Below, in pieces: positions 56,761 to 63,762 of a DNA stretch of 63,762 nt (positions within the stretch are counted from its first letter, which is position 1; each line of letters starts with the position of its first letter). A program made the position numbers and the translations under genes. The notes below the pieces were generated by a model that worked only from the letters and a program-made list of their open reading frames with translations, ran no database searches and was not told where the DNA came from. Origin of the DNA: Brevibacillus reuszeri (GTDB taxonomy: Bacteria > Bacillota > Bacilli > Brevibacillales > Brevibacillaceae); assembly GCF_002897295.1 (NCBI RefSeq), contig NZ_BEXF01000032.1, positions 1-63,762 on the forward strand. Direction: 5' to 3'.

Positions 56761-59211
56761 TTATGACTTTGTTTTTTCCAACCGTTTTACTACCAGCTGA
56801 CCATCTTCAGACTCGATGTTTACTGTGTCGCCTTTGCTAATATTGCCTTTCAGCAGCTCTTCAGACAAGCGGTCCTCAATGTGACGCTGAATGGCACGAC
56901 GCAGCGGACGAGCACCGTATGCCGGATCGAAGCCTTCCTTGGCCAATATTTTCTTGGCATCGTCGGTCAATTGGAAATCAATGCTTTGTTCTTTCAGGCG
57001 TTTACGCAGCTCTTCTGTCATCAAGGAAACGATTTGCTCGATATGCTCCTGCTCCAGGGAGTGGAACACAATGACTTCATCGATCCGGTTCAGGAACTCA
57101 GGACGGAAGCTCTTTTTCAGCTCATCCATTACTTTGTCCTTCATATCCTGGTATTTTCTTTCGGTATCGCCAGTCGTAAAGCCAAGCGTCGTATTTTTCT
57201 TGATCATGCTGGCACCGACGTTGGAGGTCATGATCACAACGGTATTGCGGAAGTCGACTGTGCGCCCTTTGGAATCTGTCAAACGACCGTCATCGAGAAC
57301 CTGCAGCAAGATGTTGAACACATCTGGATGCGCTTTTTCAATCTCATCGAGCAGGATTACAGAGTATGGCTTGCGACGTACTTTTTCTGTCAGCTGGCCG
57401 CCTTCATCATAGCCTACATATCCCGGAGGAGCACCCACCAGACGTGCTGTCGAGTGTTTCTCCATGTACTCAGACATGTCGACGCGAATCATTGCGTCCT
57501 CGTCTCCAAAGAGGGTTTCAGCAACCGCACGAGCCAGCTCAGTTTTCCCTACACCTGTTGGTCCGAGGAAAATAAAGGAGCCAATCGGACGTTTCGGGTC
57601 TTTAAGGCCTGCACGTGCACGGCGAACAGCACGAGAGATCGATTTGACTGCCTCATCCTGACCGATGACGCGATCATGGAGAATTTCTTCCATTTTCAGG
57701 AGTCTCTCGGTTTCTTCTTCCTTGAGCTTGAGCACAGGAATTCCTGTCCAGCTAGCCACAACAGTAGCGATATCTTCAGGCGTTACTTCCATGTTTAGCT
57801 GACCCTGGCGCTCTTTCCAATCCTTTTTCGTTTTATCCAGCTCTTCGCGCAGCTTTTGCTCCTGATCGCGCAAGGCTGCTGCCTCTTCGAATTCCTGCGA
57901 TTGCACAGCTGCATCCTTTTCCTTGCGTACCTCTTCCAGACGGCCCTCCAGCTCCTTGAGATTTGGTGGAACCGTGAAGGATTGCAAACGCACCTTGGAA
58001 GCGGCCTCGTCCACAAGGTCAATCGCTTTATCAGGCAAGAATCGATCGGTGATATAACGATCAGACAGCTTTACTGCCTGCTCAATAGCTTCATCTGTAA
58101 TCTTTACGCGATGGTGGGCCTCATAGCGATCACGCAAGCCATGGAGGATTTTAACGGCATCCTCAGCTGTTGGCTCATCTACCGTAATCGGTTGGAAACG
58201 ACGTTCAAGCGCTGCATCCTTTTCGATATACTTGCGGTATTCGTCCAGGGTGGTCGCCCCAACGCACTGTAATTCGCCACGAGCCAGAGCTGGCTTTAGA
58301 ATGTTAGAGGCATCGATCGCCCCTTCTGCCCCACCAGCACCAATCAATGTATGCAATTCATCGATAAACAGGATGATATTTCCCGCTTGCCTGATTTCGT
58401 CCATGATTTTTTTCAGGCGGTCTTCGAATTCACCGCGATATTTGGTACCGGCTACCACTGTACCCATATCGAGCGTCATGACACGTTTATCGCGAAGTGT
58501 TTCTGGAATTTCGTTGTTTACAATCTTTTGTGCCAAGCCTTCCGCAATTGCTGTTTTCCCTACGCCTGGCTCACCGATTAATACCGGGTTATTTTTGGTC
58601 CGTCTGCTCAGTACCTGGATCACACGCTCAATTTCTTTTTGACGGCCAATAACTGGGTCCAGACCACCGTCACGTGCGATGGCAGTAAGGTCGCGTGCCA
58701 ATCCATCCAAAGTTGGTGTATTCGCCGCTGGGTTACCTCCAGAAGGCTGATGGGATGCCATTAGCTCCGAGCTGCCAAGCAGCTGCAGAACCTGCTGACG
58801 TGCCTTGTTCAGGCTCACACCTAAATTGTTCATAATGCGTGCTGCAATGCCTTCCCCTTCACGGATCAGACCAAGCAGGATGTGTTCCGTACCGACATAG
58901 GTGTGACCCAGCTTGCGAGCCTCATCCATGGACAGTTCAATTACCTTTTTGGCGCGAGGTGTATAGTTTGGCGTGTAGTTACTACCGGACTGCTCTGTTC
59001 CACGTCCGATCAACGACTCCACTTCACTCTGGATTTTGTCGAGCCCAAGCCCAAGTGATTGCAATGCCTTGGCAGCAATGCCCTCGCCTTCTCGAATCAG
59101 CCCTAAGAGTACATGCTCTGTTCCAATATCCTTGTGTCCGAGACGCACTGCCTCTTCAAGGGCAAGCGCCAGTACTTTTTGTGCTCGTTCCGTAAAACGT
59201 CCAAACATCAT
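56761..59211 (-). CDS. clpC: ClpC, Hsp100 unfoldase subunit of the Clp protease
   Basis: An 816-aa AAA+ unfoldase that feeds substrates to ClpP; adaptors include MecA and McsB-marked (phospho-Arg) proteins. Two N-terminal Clp repeats (about 3-145), first ATPase Walker A GEPGVGKT (about 210), a coiled M-domain (410-475), second ATPase Walker A GPTGVGKT and VGAPPGYVGYDEGGQL. The NTTLGF tripeptide loop contacts ClpP. I start at ATG 59211 (MMFGRFTERAQKVL) with GGAGG upstream, as in B. subtilis. Confidence 0.98.
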   Translation of the reverse strand: MMFGRFTERAQKVLALALEEAVRLGHKDIGTEHVLLGLIREGEGIAAKALQSLGLGLDKIQSEVESLIGRGTEQSGSNYTPNYTPRAKKVIELSMDEARKLGHTYVGTEHILLGLIREGEGIAARIMNNLGVSLNKARQQVLQLLGSSELMASHQPSGGNPAANTPTLDGLARDLTAIARDGGLDPVIGRQKEIERVIQVLSRRTKNNPVLIGEPGVGKTAIAEGLAQKIVNNEIPETLRDKRVMTLDMGTVVAGTKYRGEFEDRLKKIMDEIRQAGNIILFIDELHTLIGAGGAEGAIDASNILKPALARGELQCVGATTLDEYRKYIEKDAALERRFQPITVDEPTAEDAVKILHGLRDRYEAHHRVKITDEAIEQAVKLSDRYITDRFLPDKAIDLVDEAASKVRLQSFTVPPNLKELEGRLEEVRKEKDAAVQSQEFEEAAALRDQEQKLREELDKTKKDWKERQGQLNMEVTPEDIATVVASWTGIPVLKLKEEETERLLKMEEILHDRVIGQDEAVKSISRAVRRARAGLKDPKRPIGSFIFLGPTGVGKTELARAVAETLFGDEDAMIRVDMSEYMEKHSTARLVGAPPGYVGYDEGGQLTEKVRRKPYSVILLDEIEKAHPDVFNILLQVLDDGRLTDSKGRTVDFRNTVVIMTSNVGASMIKKNTTLGFTTGDTERKYQDMKDKVMDELKKSFRPEFLNRIDEVIVFHSLEQEHIEQIVSLMTEELRKRLKEQSIDFQLTDDAKKILAKEGFDPAYGARPLRRAIQRHIEDRLSEELLKGNISKGDTVNIESEDGQLVVKRLEKTKS

Positions 59212-59281
59212 AACGTACACCTCCGTATAACCGTGTTTTTTCTCTATGGGTTAACTGTTGCGTGTTACTGCCTTTTACGCG

Positions 59282-60355
59282 TCAATCAGATGACTCGTTC
59301 GCTCCGATTCGCTCCCGGATTAAACGGGCTCTGCGTTCGTCACGCTGGTCCGGCGTCAGCTTTTGGCCAGCATGCTGCTGGAGAAACCCTGGCTGGGTAG
59401 TCACGAGCAGCTCGTTTAGGATCAGCGGTGACACATTTGGAATCACCCCAAGATCAATCCCGAGTCGTACATCGGATAGGCGTTGTGCTGCTTCCTTGGA
59501 CTCCACCGTACGTGCGAACATCAAAATGCCGTACGAGCGGAATATCCGGTCCTCCAATGATATGCGTGTATGCTCAAGCAAATAAGTACGCGCTACACGC
59601 TCCTGCTCGATAATCTGTCTGGCTACCCCGTACAGATTCGAGAGGATATCTGTTTCTGACAATCCAAGCGTAACCTGATTGGAGAGCTGAAACAGGTTCC
59701 CTAACGCTTCGCTACCTTCCCCATAAATTCCTCTAACGACCAAGCCAACTTGATTAATTGCTTGTAAAATCCGGCTAATTTGCTGAGTCATAACCAGTGC
59801 TGGCAGATGCAGCATAACCGAGGCACGAATCCCTGTTCCTACGTTGGTTGGGCAGCTTGTGAGGTATCCTCTGGTTTCATCAAAAGCGTAATTGAGATGC
59901 TTCTCGAAAATATCATCTATTTTTGTTCCTATTTCCCATGCTTCATTCAAACGAAACCCGGGCAAGAGAACTTGAATTCGTATATGGTCTTCTTCATTTA
60001 CCATGATGCTGACGGACTCGTCTGGACTAAGTAAGACGGCTCCTTTACGCGATTCCTCTGCCAAGTGGGGGCTAATCAGGTGCTTCTCCACCAATACCCG
60101 TTTCTCCAATGGATTTACCTGATCCATTTGAATGATTTGCAGAGGCTGCCGTTTGCGCATGGCCTCCGAATCGCATACCTCCGTTACCTTTCTAACAACT
60201 TCCTCTCCTTGGGAGTCGGTTGCCAATAACGGAAAAGGGTGTTGGCGCAGATTTCGGGCGATTCGCAGCCGTGTGCTGATAACGATATCGGAATCGGGGC
60301 CTTCTCCTTTCATCCAATTGCTCCACGGGTCTTGCATAAACTGCTTTTGGCTCAT
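59282..60355 (-). CDS. mcsB: McsB, protein-arginine kinase
   Basis: A 357-aa guanidino-kinase homologue that phosphorylates arginines, marking proteins such as CtsR for ClpCP. Nucleotide-binding ISTRLRIARNLRQHPFP (about 26-42) and the active-site loop LTSCPTNVGTGIRASV with the conserved Cys are present. C-terminal phospho-Arg/ClpC-binding region around RDERRARLIRERIG. Starts ATG 60355 behind GGGAGGT, 20 bp after mcsA, its activator. Confidence 0.97.
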   Translation of the reverse strand: MSQKQFMQDPWSNWMKGEGPDSDIVISTRLRIARNLRQHPFPLLATDSQGEEVVRKVTEVCDSEAMRKRQPLQIIQMDQVNPLEKRVLVEKHLISPHLAEESRKGAVLLSPDESVSIMVNEEDHIRIQVLLPGFRLNEAWEIGTKIDDIFEKHLNYAFDETRGYLTSCPTNVGTGIRASVMLHLPALVMTQQISRILQAINQVGLVVRGIYGEGSEALGNLFQLSNQVTLGLSETDILSNLYGVARQIIEQERVARTYLLEHTRISLEDRIFRSYGILMFARTVESKEAAQRLSDVRLGIDLGVIPNVSPLILNELLVTTQPGFLQQHAGQKLTPDQRDERRARLIRERIGANESSD

Positions 60356-60375
60356 TACCTGCTTACCTCCCCTTG

Positions 60376-60894
60376 CTACGATTGGGCCATTTTTTGTTCC
60401 AAAGCGCGAATTCGGTCACGCATCTCTGCTGCCTTTTCAAATTCCTCGCTGGCAACATGACTTTGCAGGGCTTGTTTTAGCTGCTCCAGCTCTTTGCGGA
60501 TTTTCAGCTGGCCACCCGTACGCTCCGGCACTTTGCCGCTATGCTGGGTATTGCCGTGAATGCGACGGAACAATGGATCAAGCTTATCTCCCAAAAAGGT
60601 GTAGCAATCACTGCACCCGAAGCGTCCACTTTTGCTGAACTGGGCATATGTGAGTCCGCAGGTTTCGCATCGAAGCGGCTTGCTCGTTGCCGTTTCGCGT
60701 CCATTTTTCTGCATGGGATCAAATTTCAATAGTCCTGAAAGGAGATTGTTGATGCTAAAATTGTGAAAGCCGGTAAAGACGTCCCCTTTTTCCTGAGCAC
60801 AGTGCTCACAAATATGGTATTCGGTTTTTTCGCCATTGACGATTTTCGTCAGATGAAGTGTCGCCGGTCGTTTTCCGCATTCCTCACAGTTCAT
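60376..60894 (-). CDS. mcsA: McsA, zinc-binding activator of McsB
   Basis: A 172-aa protein with paired zinc modules: CEEC and CEHC (about 3-33), then CETC and CSDC (about 85-107). A UVR domain closes it (LKQALQSHVASEEFEKAAEM and RDRIRALEQK). It binds and activates McsB and responds to metal or thiol stress. I start at ATG 60894; a GTG just before it is also possible, both behind GGAGGG. Confidence 0.96.
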   Translation of the reverse strand: MNCEECGKRPATLHLTKIVNGEKTEYHICEHCAQEKGDVFTGFHNFSINNLLSGLLKFDPMQKNGRETATSKPLRCETCGLTYAQFSKSGRFGCSDCYTFLGDKLDPLFRRIHGNTQHSGKVPERTGGQLKIRKELEQLKQALQSHVASEEFEKAAEMRDRIRALEQKMAQS

Positions 60895-60934
60895 CACATC
60901 ATCCCTCCTAGCACTTGGCTTCCCTGTTCCTTCG

Positions 60935-61399
60935 TTACTTCAACAGGATTGCCGCAATCATCTGCTTTAAAATATTTGCCCGCAAACGATCTCGTAATTC
61001 CGTGTCTACAGTCAATACGTTTCGCGATGTGGCAATTTTCATCAAAGTGGCTTCCCTGATGTTGACTAGGCCTTCTTCGAACAGTCTTTCCACTATTGCA
61101 TTACCCACATTTTGGGCAATGCTCTCACCGATTAGCTCCTCGGTCAACAATTCCTGCAAACGCGCCTTGCTGACAATCTGCACTTTGCGAATACGTATAT
61201 ACCCGCCACCACCACGCTTACTTTCCACGATATACCCTTTTTGTACGGTAAATCGAGTGTTGATGACGTAGTTAATTTGAGACGGGACACATTGAAAAAG
61301 GTCGGCAAGCTCACTACGCTGAATCTCGATAGCTCCATTGGGACTCTCGGTAATGATACTTTTTAAGTGATGTTCAATGATGTCCGAGATGTTACGCAA
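60935..61399 (-). CDS. ctsR: CtsR, class III heat-shock repressor
   Basis: A 154-aa repressor of clp genes. N-terminal winged helix-turn-helix (ELADLFQCVPSQINYVINTRF) with the glycine-rich wing SKRGGGGYIRIRK, whose tip senses heat. Its C-terminal domain dimerises and is the McsB target. Starts at TTG 61399 (reads as Met) with GGAGG 7 nt upstream; no ATG or GTG lies at a better distance. It represses its own operon through the site just upstream. Confidence 0.95.
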   Translation of the reverse strand: MRNISDIIEHHLKSIITESPNGAIEIQRSELADLFQCVPSQINYVINTRFTVQKGYIVESKRGGGGYIRIRKVQIVSKARLQELLTEELIGESIAQNVGNAIVERLFEEGLVNIREATLMKIATSRNVLTVDTELRDRLRANILKQMIAAILLK

Positions 61400-61430
61400 G
61401 TCATCGCCTCCTGTTCCACTGTGTTTAACT

Positions 61431-61453
61431 ATTGACTTTGACTATCTTTGACT
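61431..61453 (-). promoter_or_regulatory. CtsR operator
   Basis: On the minus strand AGTCAAA-GAT-AGTCAAA (61453-61437), a perfect fit to the known direct repeat RGTCAAA-NAN-RGTCAAA, followed by a third half-site AGTCAAT (61437-61431). It lies directly downstream of the -10, over the transcription start. Confidence 0.93.
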
Positions 61454-61456
61454 TTG

Positions 61457-61485
61457 ATTATAATGGGTTTACTACGCTCATGCAA
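61457..61485 (-). promoter_or_regulatory. sigma-A promoter of ctsR-mcsA-mcsB-clpC
   Basis: Reading leftwards: TTGCAT (61485-61480), 17 bp, TATAAT (61462-61457). Perfect -10. Confidence 0.85.
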
Positions 61486-61540
61486 GTGGTGAATACACTT
61501 TCTAGTGTGGGCAAAAAGGGGTCGCTTGAAACCAAAGAAA

Positions 61541-61564
61541 AAACCACTCCAGTCGGAATGGTTT
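61541..61564 (-). terminator. terminator of the HAD phosphatase gene
   Basis: AAACCATTCC-GACT-GGAGTGGTTT (one wobble pair) then TTTTC. The stem starts at the stop codon of the upstream gene and lies ~60 bp before the ctsR promoter. Confidence 0.85.
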
Positions 61565-62249
61565 ATGTTTGATTATGCGTGATGGTGTCGATTTTTGAAA
61601 GAATTTCGAGTAATTGCGGAAAGCTTGTCATGATGATCGTAGCTCCATCCAGTTCTCCCGGTTGAGCAAAACCGAAGTCGCAGCCAATCGTGATCAATCC
61701 GTTGGTTGTTCCTGCCTCAATGTCAGAATGACGATCGCCTACCATGATGGCTTGCTTGATCTCATAATCGTTTAACAGCTTGGCAACAAGGTCGTTTTTT
61801 GTTTTCGTGGAAAATCGCCCTGCCGAGTACAGATCGGTAAAAAGCGGCTTTAGTCCATATTCTTCGCAGATGGCATCAATGTACCCCTCTTGGCCATTAC
61901 TCGCTACAAATAGAGCATATCCTTGTGTATGGAGAGTTTGGAGGGTTTCCTTTACTCCTGGGTACAAATCGGTAACTCGTTCTTGGATGAGCTGAATTTC
62001 ATTTTCCAATAAAAACGCATCTGCGGCATGGACCGTCTCTTCACTCGCATCCGGCAAAAGCTTGTTCCAGACCTGGTCAATCGTCATCCCGAGAAGGTTG
62101 GTAATCTCCCCCTCATCAGGAATGGGTCCATCCCATAATCCTTTTCTTTGCAGCTGCTCAAACGTTCGGGTAAATGCTGGTGTTGCCAGCTTGTCAGTCT
62201 GCAGCAGAGTACCATCCATATCGAAAAGAATCGCAAACGAAATACTCAT
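61563..62249 (-). CDS. HAD-superfamily hydrolase (phosphoglycolate phosphatase-like)
   Basis: A 228-aa HAD phosphatase. Motif I DMDGTLLQTD (10-19; the nucleophile Asp10), motif II in LFVASNG, Lys of motif III (TKTKNDLVAK) and motif IV MVGDRHSDIEAG. The cap domain (about 20-85) is of the small-helical type. Substrate cannot be told; phosphoglycolate or a similar small phosphate is a guess. Probably co-transcribed with the glycosyltransferase 35 bp upstream. Confidence 0.85.
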   Translation of the reverse strand: MSISFAILFDMDGTLLQTDKLATPAFTRTFEQLQRKGLWDGPIPDEGEITNLLGMTIDQVWNKLLPDASEETVHAADAFLLENEIQLIQERVTDLYPGVKETLQTLHTQGYALFVASNGQEGYIDAICEEYGLKPLFTDLYSAGRFSTKTKNDLVAKLLNDYEIKQAIMVGDRHSDIEAGTTNGLITIGCDFGFAQPGELDGATIIMTSFPQLLEILSKIDTITHNQT

Positions 62250-62284
62250 TTGTTTTTCCTCTACCCTCTTTCTGTCGCTTTTGA

Positions 62285-63409
62285 CTAGTCACTCTCAGCC
62301 TGGAGCACCATTTCTATATCGCCTCGAATAAATTCAGCGATCCGCTGTGCCGCATCCGGTTTCGATATTTTTTGACCCATTCGCCTCATATACTCTACCT
62401 TTGACGGACTATGCAATAACTCGTCGATAAAATAAATCAGCTGCTCTGATAGATTGGCATGTACCGCACAGCCATTGTTCAACAAGAAGTGGCTATTTCG
62501 CTCTTCTTGTCCCGGCAACGGGTTGTATATGATCATCGGGACCCTCTTGCTCATCACCTCAGCAGATGTTAATCCACCTGATTTTGTCACTATGAGATCA
62601 GCTGTTTCCAAATACTCATGGAAGTTGCTTATAAATTTTAGAGGGACAACCTCATGCCGATAGGTGCGATTGGTGACTTTTTTATAAAGCTTGTCATTGG
62701 TTCCAGTAAGTACAAAGGTTTTCAGCGGGAGGTTTATCGCCTCCAGTCCGTCGAGTACTTTTTCCATGGAGCCTAGACCCAGTCCGCCCCCTGAAAGTAT
62801 GATGCTTTTTTGTTCTGGGGTAAGACCCAGCTTCTTTCTGATCTCTTGAGCATCCAGTGGCATACTGAACTTTTTCATGATCGGAATCCCCATCGGAATG
62901 AATTTCTGATGATCCTGCCGATAAAGGTCTACTAGATAATAAAGCTGCTCATGCCCGATAAAGTAGTAATTAATGTGATGATTAATCCAGGACGGATGAA
63001 TCGTATAGTCCGTAATAATCGTGTAGATCGGCTCTCTCCAGTCATTTCTTCCTTTAAGTACAGAGAGCATGCAGCTCGCAAAAGGGTGCGTTGCAATGAA
63101 TGCGTCCGGTTGGACACTGTTAATGAGCTTTTTCAATTTGTTCGCGAGCAATTTGTTCATCAGTACATTCATATCAAAAAAACGGCTTTTCTCCGTATTG
63201 TGGTATATTCTCCCCCACATTTTCGGTGACAGTCGTAACAGATTCATATAGCTTTCCAGCAAGATCTTGTGAAACGTAGGACTAATATATTCCAACGTAT
63301 CAATGATCATAGACGTACAACCATTCTCAGCCAAGCTTTCCTGCATAGCTCTGGCAGCTTGATTGTGACCGTTGCCGATGGAAGCAGAAAAGATGAGGAT
63401 TTTTTTCAT
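62285..63409 (-). CDS. MGDG synthase / UgtP-like glycosyltransferase
   Basis: A 374-aa GT-B enzyme of family 28. N-terminal MGDG-synthase domain: ILIFSASIGNGHNQAARAMQ (4-23) and DAFIATHPFASCMLSVL. C-terminal donor-binding domain: LSGGGLGLGSMEKVLDGL and VTKSGGLTSAEVMSKRVPMI. Relatives use UDP-glucose or UDP-galactose with diacylglycerol to make glycolipid anchors; some act on other acceptors. ATG 63409 lies behind AAGGAG. It is the first gene after the right-hand rrn operon. Confidence 0.88.
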   Translation of the reverse strand: MKKILIFSASIGNGHNQAARAMQESLAENGCTSMIIDTLEYISPTFHKILLESYMNLLRLSPKMWGRIYHNTEKSRFFDMNVLMNKLLANKLKKLINSVQPDAFIATHPFASCMLSVLKGRNDWREPIYTIITDYTIHPSWINHHINYYFIGHEQLYYLVDLYRQDHQKFIPMGIPIMKKFSMPLDAQEIRKKLGLTPEQKSIILSGGGLGLGSMEKVLDGLEAINLPLKTFVLTGTNDKLYKKVTNRTYRHEVVPLKFISNFHEYLETADLIVTKSGGLTSAEVMSKRVPMIIYNPLPGQEERNSHFLLNNGCAVHANLSEQLIYFIDELLHSPSKVEYMRRMGQKISKPDAAQRIAEFIRGDIEMVLQAESD

Positions 63410-63564
63410 GAATTCTTCTCCTTCATAAACCTTGCCTTGCCTACTCCAACGCCAGATTTAGGTACCTTCTCATGTTAGTCTACCCTCTCTCCAGTCTGCA
63501 AGAGGGTTCTTGTCGGTCATTCGACCTAACTTATCGACAAAATATACGTTTTTCTTTCCTAGAA
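63410..63564 (-). other. leader/intergenic region before the glycosyltransferase
   Basis: No open frame. On the minus strand there are TTGTCG...CGACAA (about 63543-63512) enclosing GGTC-GAAT-GACC, and CCCTCT...AGAGGG (about 63508-63485). I see no convincing promoter. Confidence 0.3.
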
Positions 63565-63569
63565 AACGA

Positions 63570-63603
63570 AAAACCTCCTTACCCATTGTGGGGTAAAGAG
63601 GTT
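63570..63603 (-). terminator. terminator of the right-hand rrn operon
   Basis: On the minus strand AACCTCTTTACCC-loop-GGGTAAGGAGGTT (63602-63572, one mismatch) followed by TTTCGTTTTC. It begins only ~45 bp past the 23S 3' end. Confidence 0.88.
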
Positions 63604-63648
63604 CATTTCATTCCTTGAAAACTGGATCTGCATGATTGCTAAGAGTGT

Positions 63649-63762
63649 GGATAAGTCCTCGACCGATTAGTATTCGTCAGCTCCACGTGTTACCACGCTT
63701 CCACACCGAACCTATCAACCTCATCGTCTATGAGGGGTCTTACCAGCTTGCGCTGTGGGAAG
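63649..63762 (-). rRNA. rrl: 23S rRNA, 3' end only (starts beyond the window)
   Basis: On the minus strand this ends with ACTAATCGGTCGAGGACTTATCC, the conserved 3' end of Firmicutes 23S (shown here to its last base near 63649). The last ~114 nt are present. CAGTTTTCAAGG follows at about 63623-63612, matching the leader sequence of the other rrn operon and fitting a processing stem. No 5S gene follows. Confidence 0.95.

Noticed and set aside
1..63762. CRISPR arrays, insertion sequences, prophage or defence genes
   Set aside because: No regularly spaced repeats, transposase, integrase or defence domains were seen; the region is conserved housekeeping DNA.

Overview
The window looks like a stretch of a Firmicutes (endospore-forming Bacilli) chromosome close to the replication origin, bounded at both ends by rRNA genes. 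Gene order follows the classic Bacillus ctsR-to-pdaB block almost gene for gene. Sporulation and germination genes (sigH, cwlD, gerD, kbaA, pdaB, a SpoIIM-family protein) point to a spore former. The first ~80 bases of the 16S gene and the protein sequences look most like Brevibacillus or a near relative; that genus call is inference, made without a database search. Nearly everything is transcribed right to left (minus strand), so the biological start is the right end.

Right end to about 44 kb, in transcription order: the 3' end of a 23S gene with its terminator; a UgtP-like glycosyltransferase and a HAD phosphatase; the CtsR-controlled ctsR-mcsA-mcsB-clpC operon; radA; disA; pssA; an unrecognised 131-aa gene on the plus strand; yacL-ispD-ispF-gltX; a cysteine T-box ahead of cysE-cysS-mrnC-rlmB-rae1; then sigH and rpmG-secE-nusG.

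44 to 25 kb is the macromolecular synthesis core: rplK-rplA, rplJ-rplL (with an L10 leader), a YbxB-like methyltransferase, rpoB-rpoC, and rplGB-rpsL-rpsG-fusA-tuf. A small plus-strand island follows, holding a truncated globin and, convergent with it, a DMT-family exporter.

25 to 5.6 kb is the S10-spc-alpha ribosomal supercluster (rpsJ to rplQ, including secY, adk, map, infA, rpmJ and rpoA), followed by the energy-coupling factor transporter core ecfA1-ecfA2-ecfT, truA, and rplM-rpsI behind an L13 leader region. Left of this lie cwlD, salA, gerD(+), kbaA, pdaB(+), a SpoIIM-family membrane protein, a 93-aa unknown, and the promoter, leader and first ~80 bases of another rrn operon.

The region is conserved housekeeping DNA. 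I found no mobile element, CRISPR array, tRNA gene or 5S gene, and no clear new multigene system. The interesting signal is mostly regulatory RNA and DNA structure: a terminator-like hairpin in the rpoBC leader, a perfect palindrome on the rpoB -35 box, two L1-site-like motifs around rplK, competing stems ahead of rpsJ, a hairpin between the nusG Shine-Dalgarno and its start, and a 23S gene running straight into its terminator with no 5S gene.
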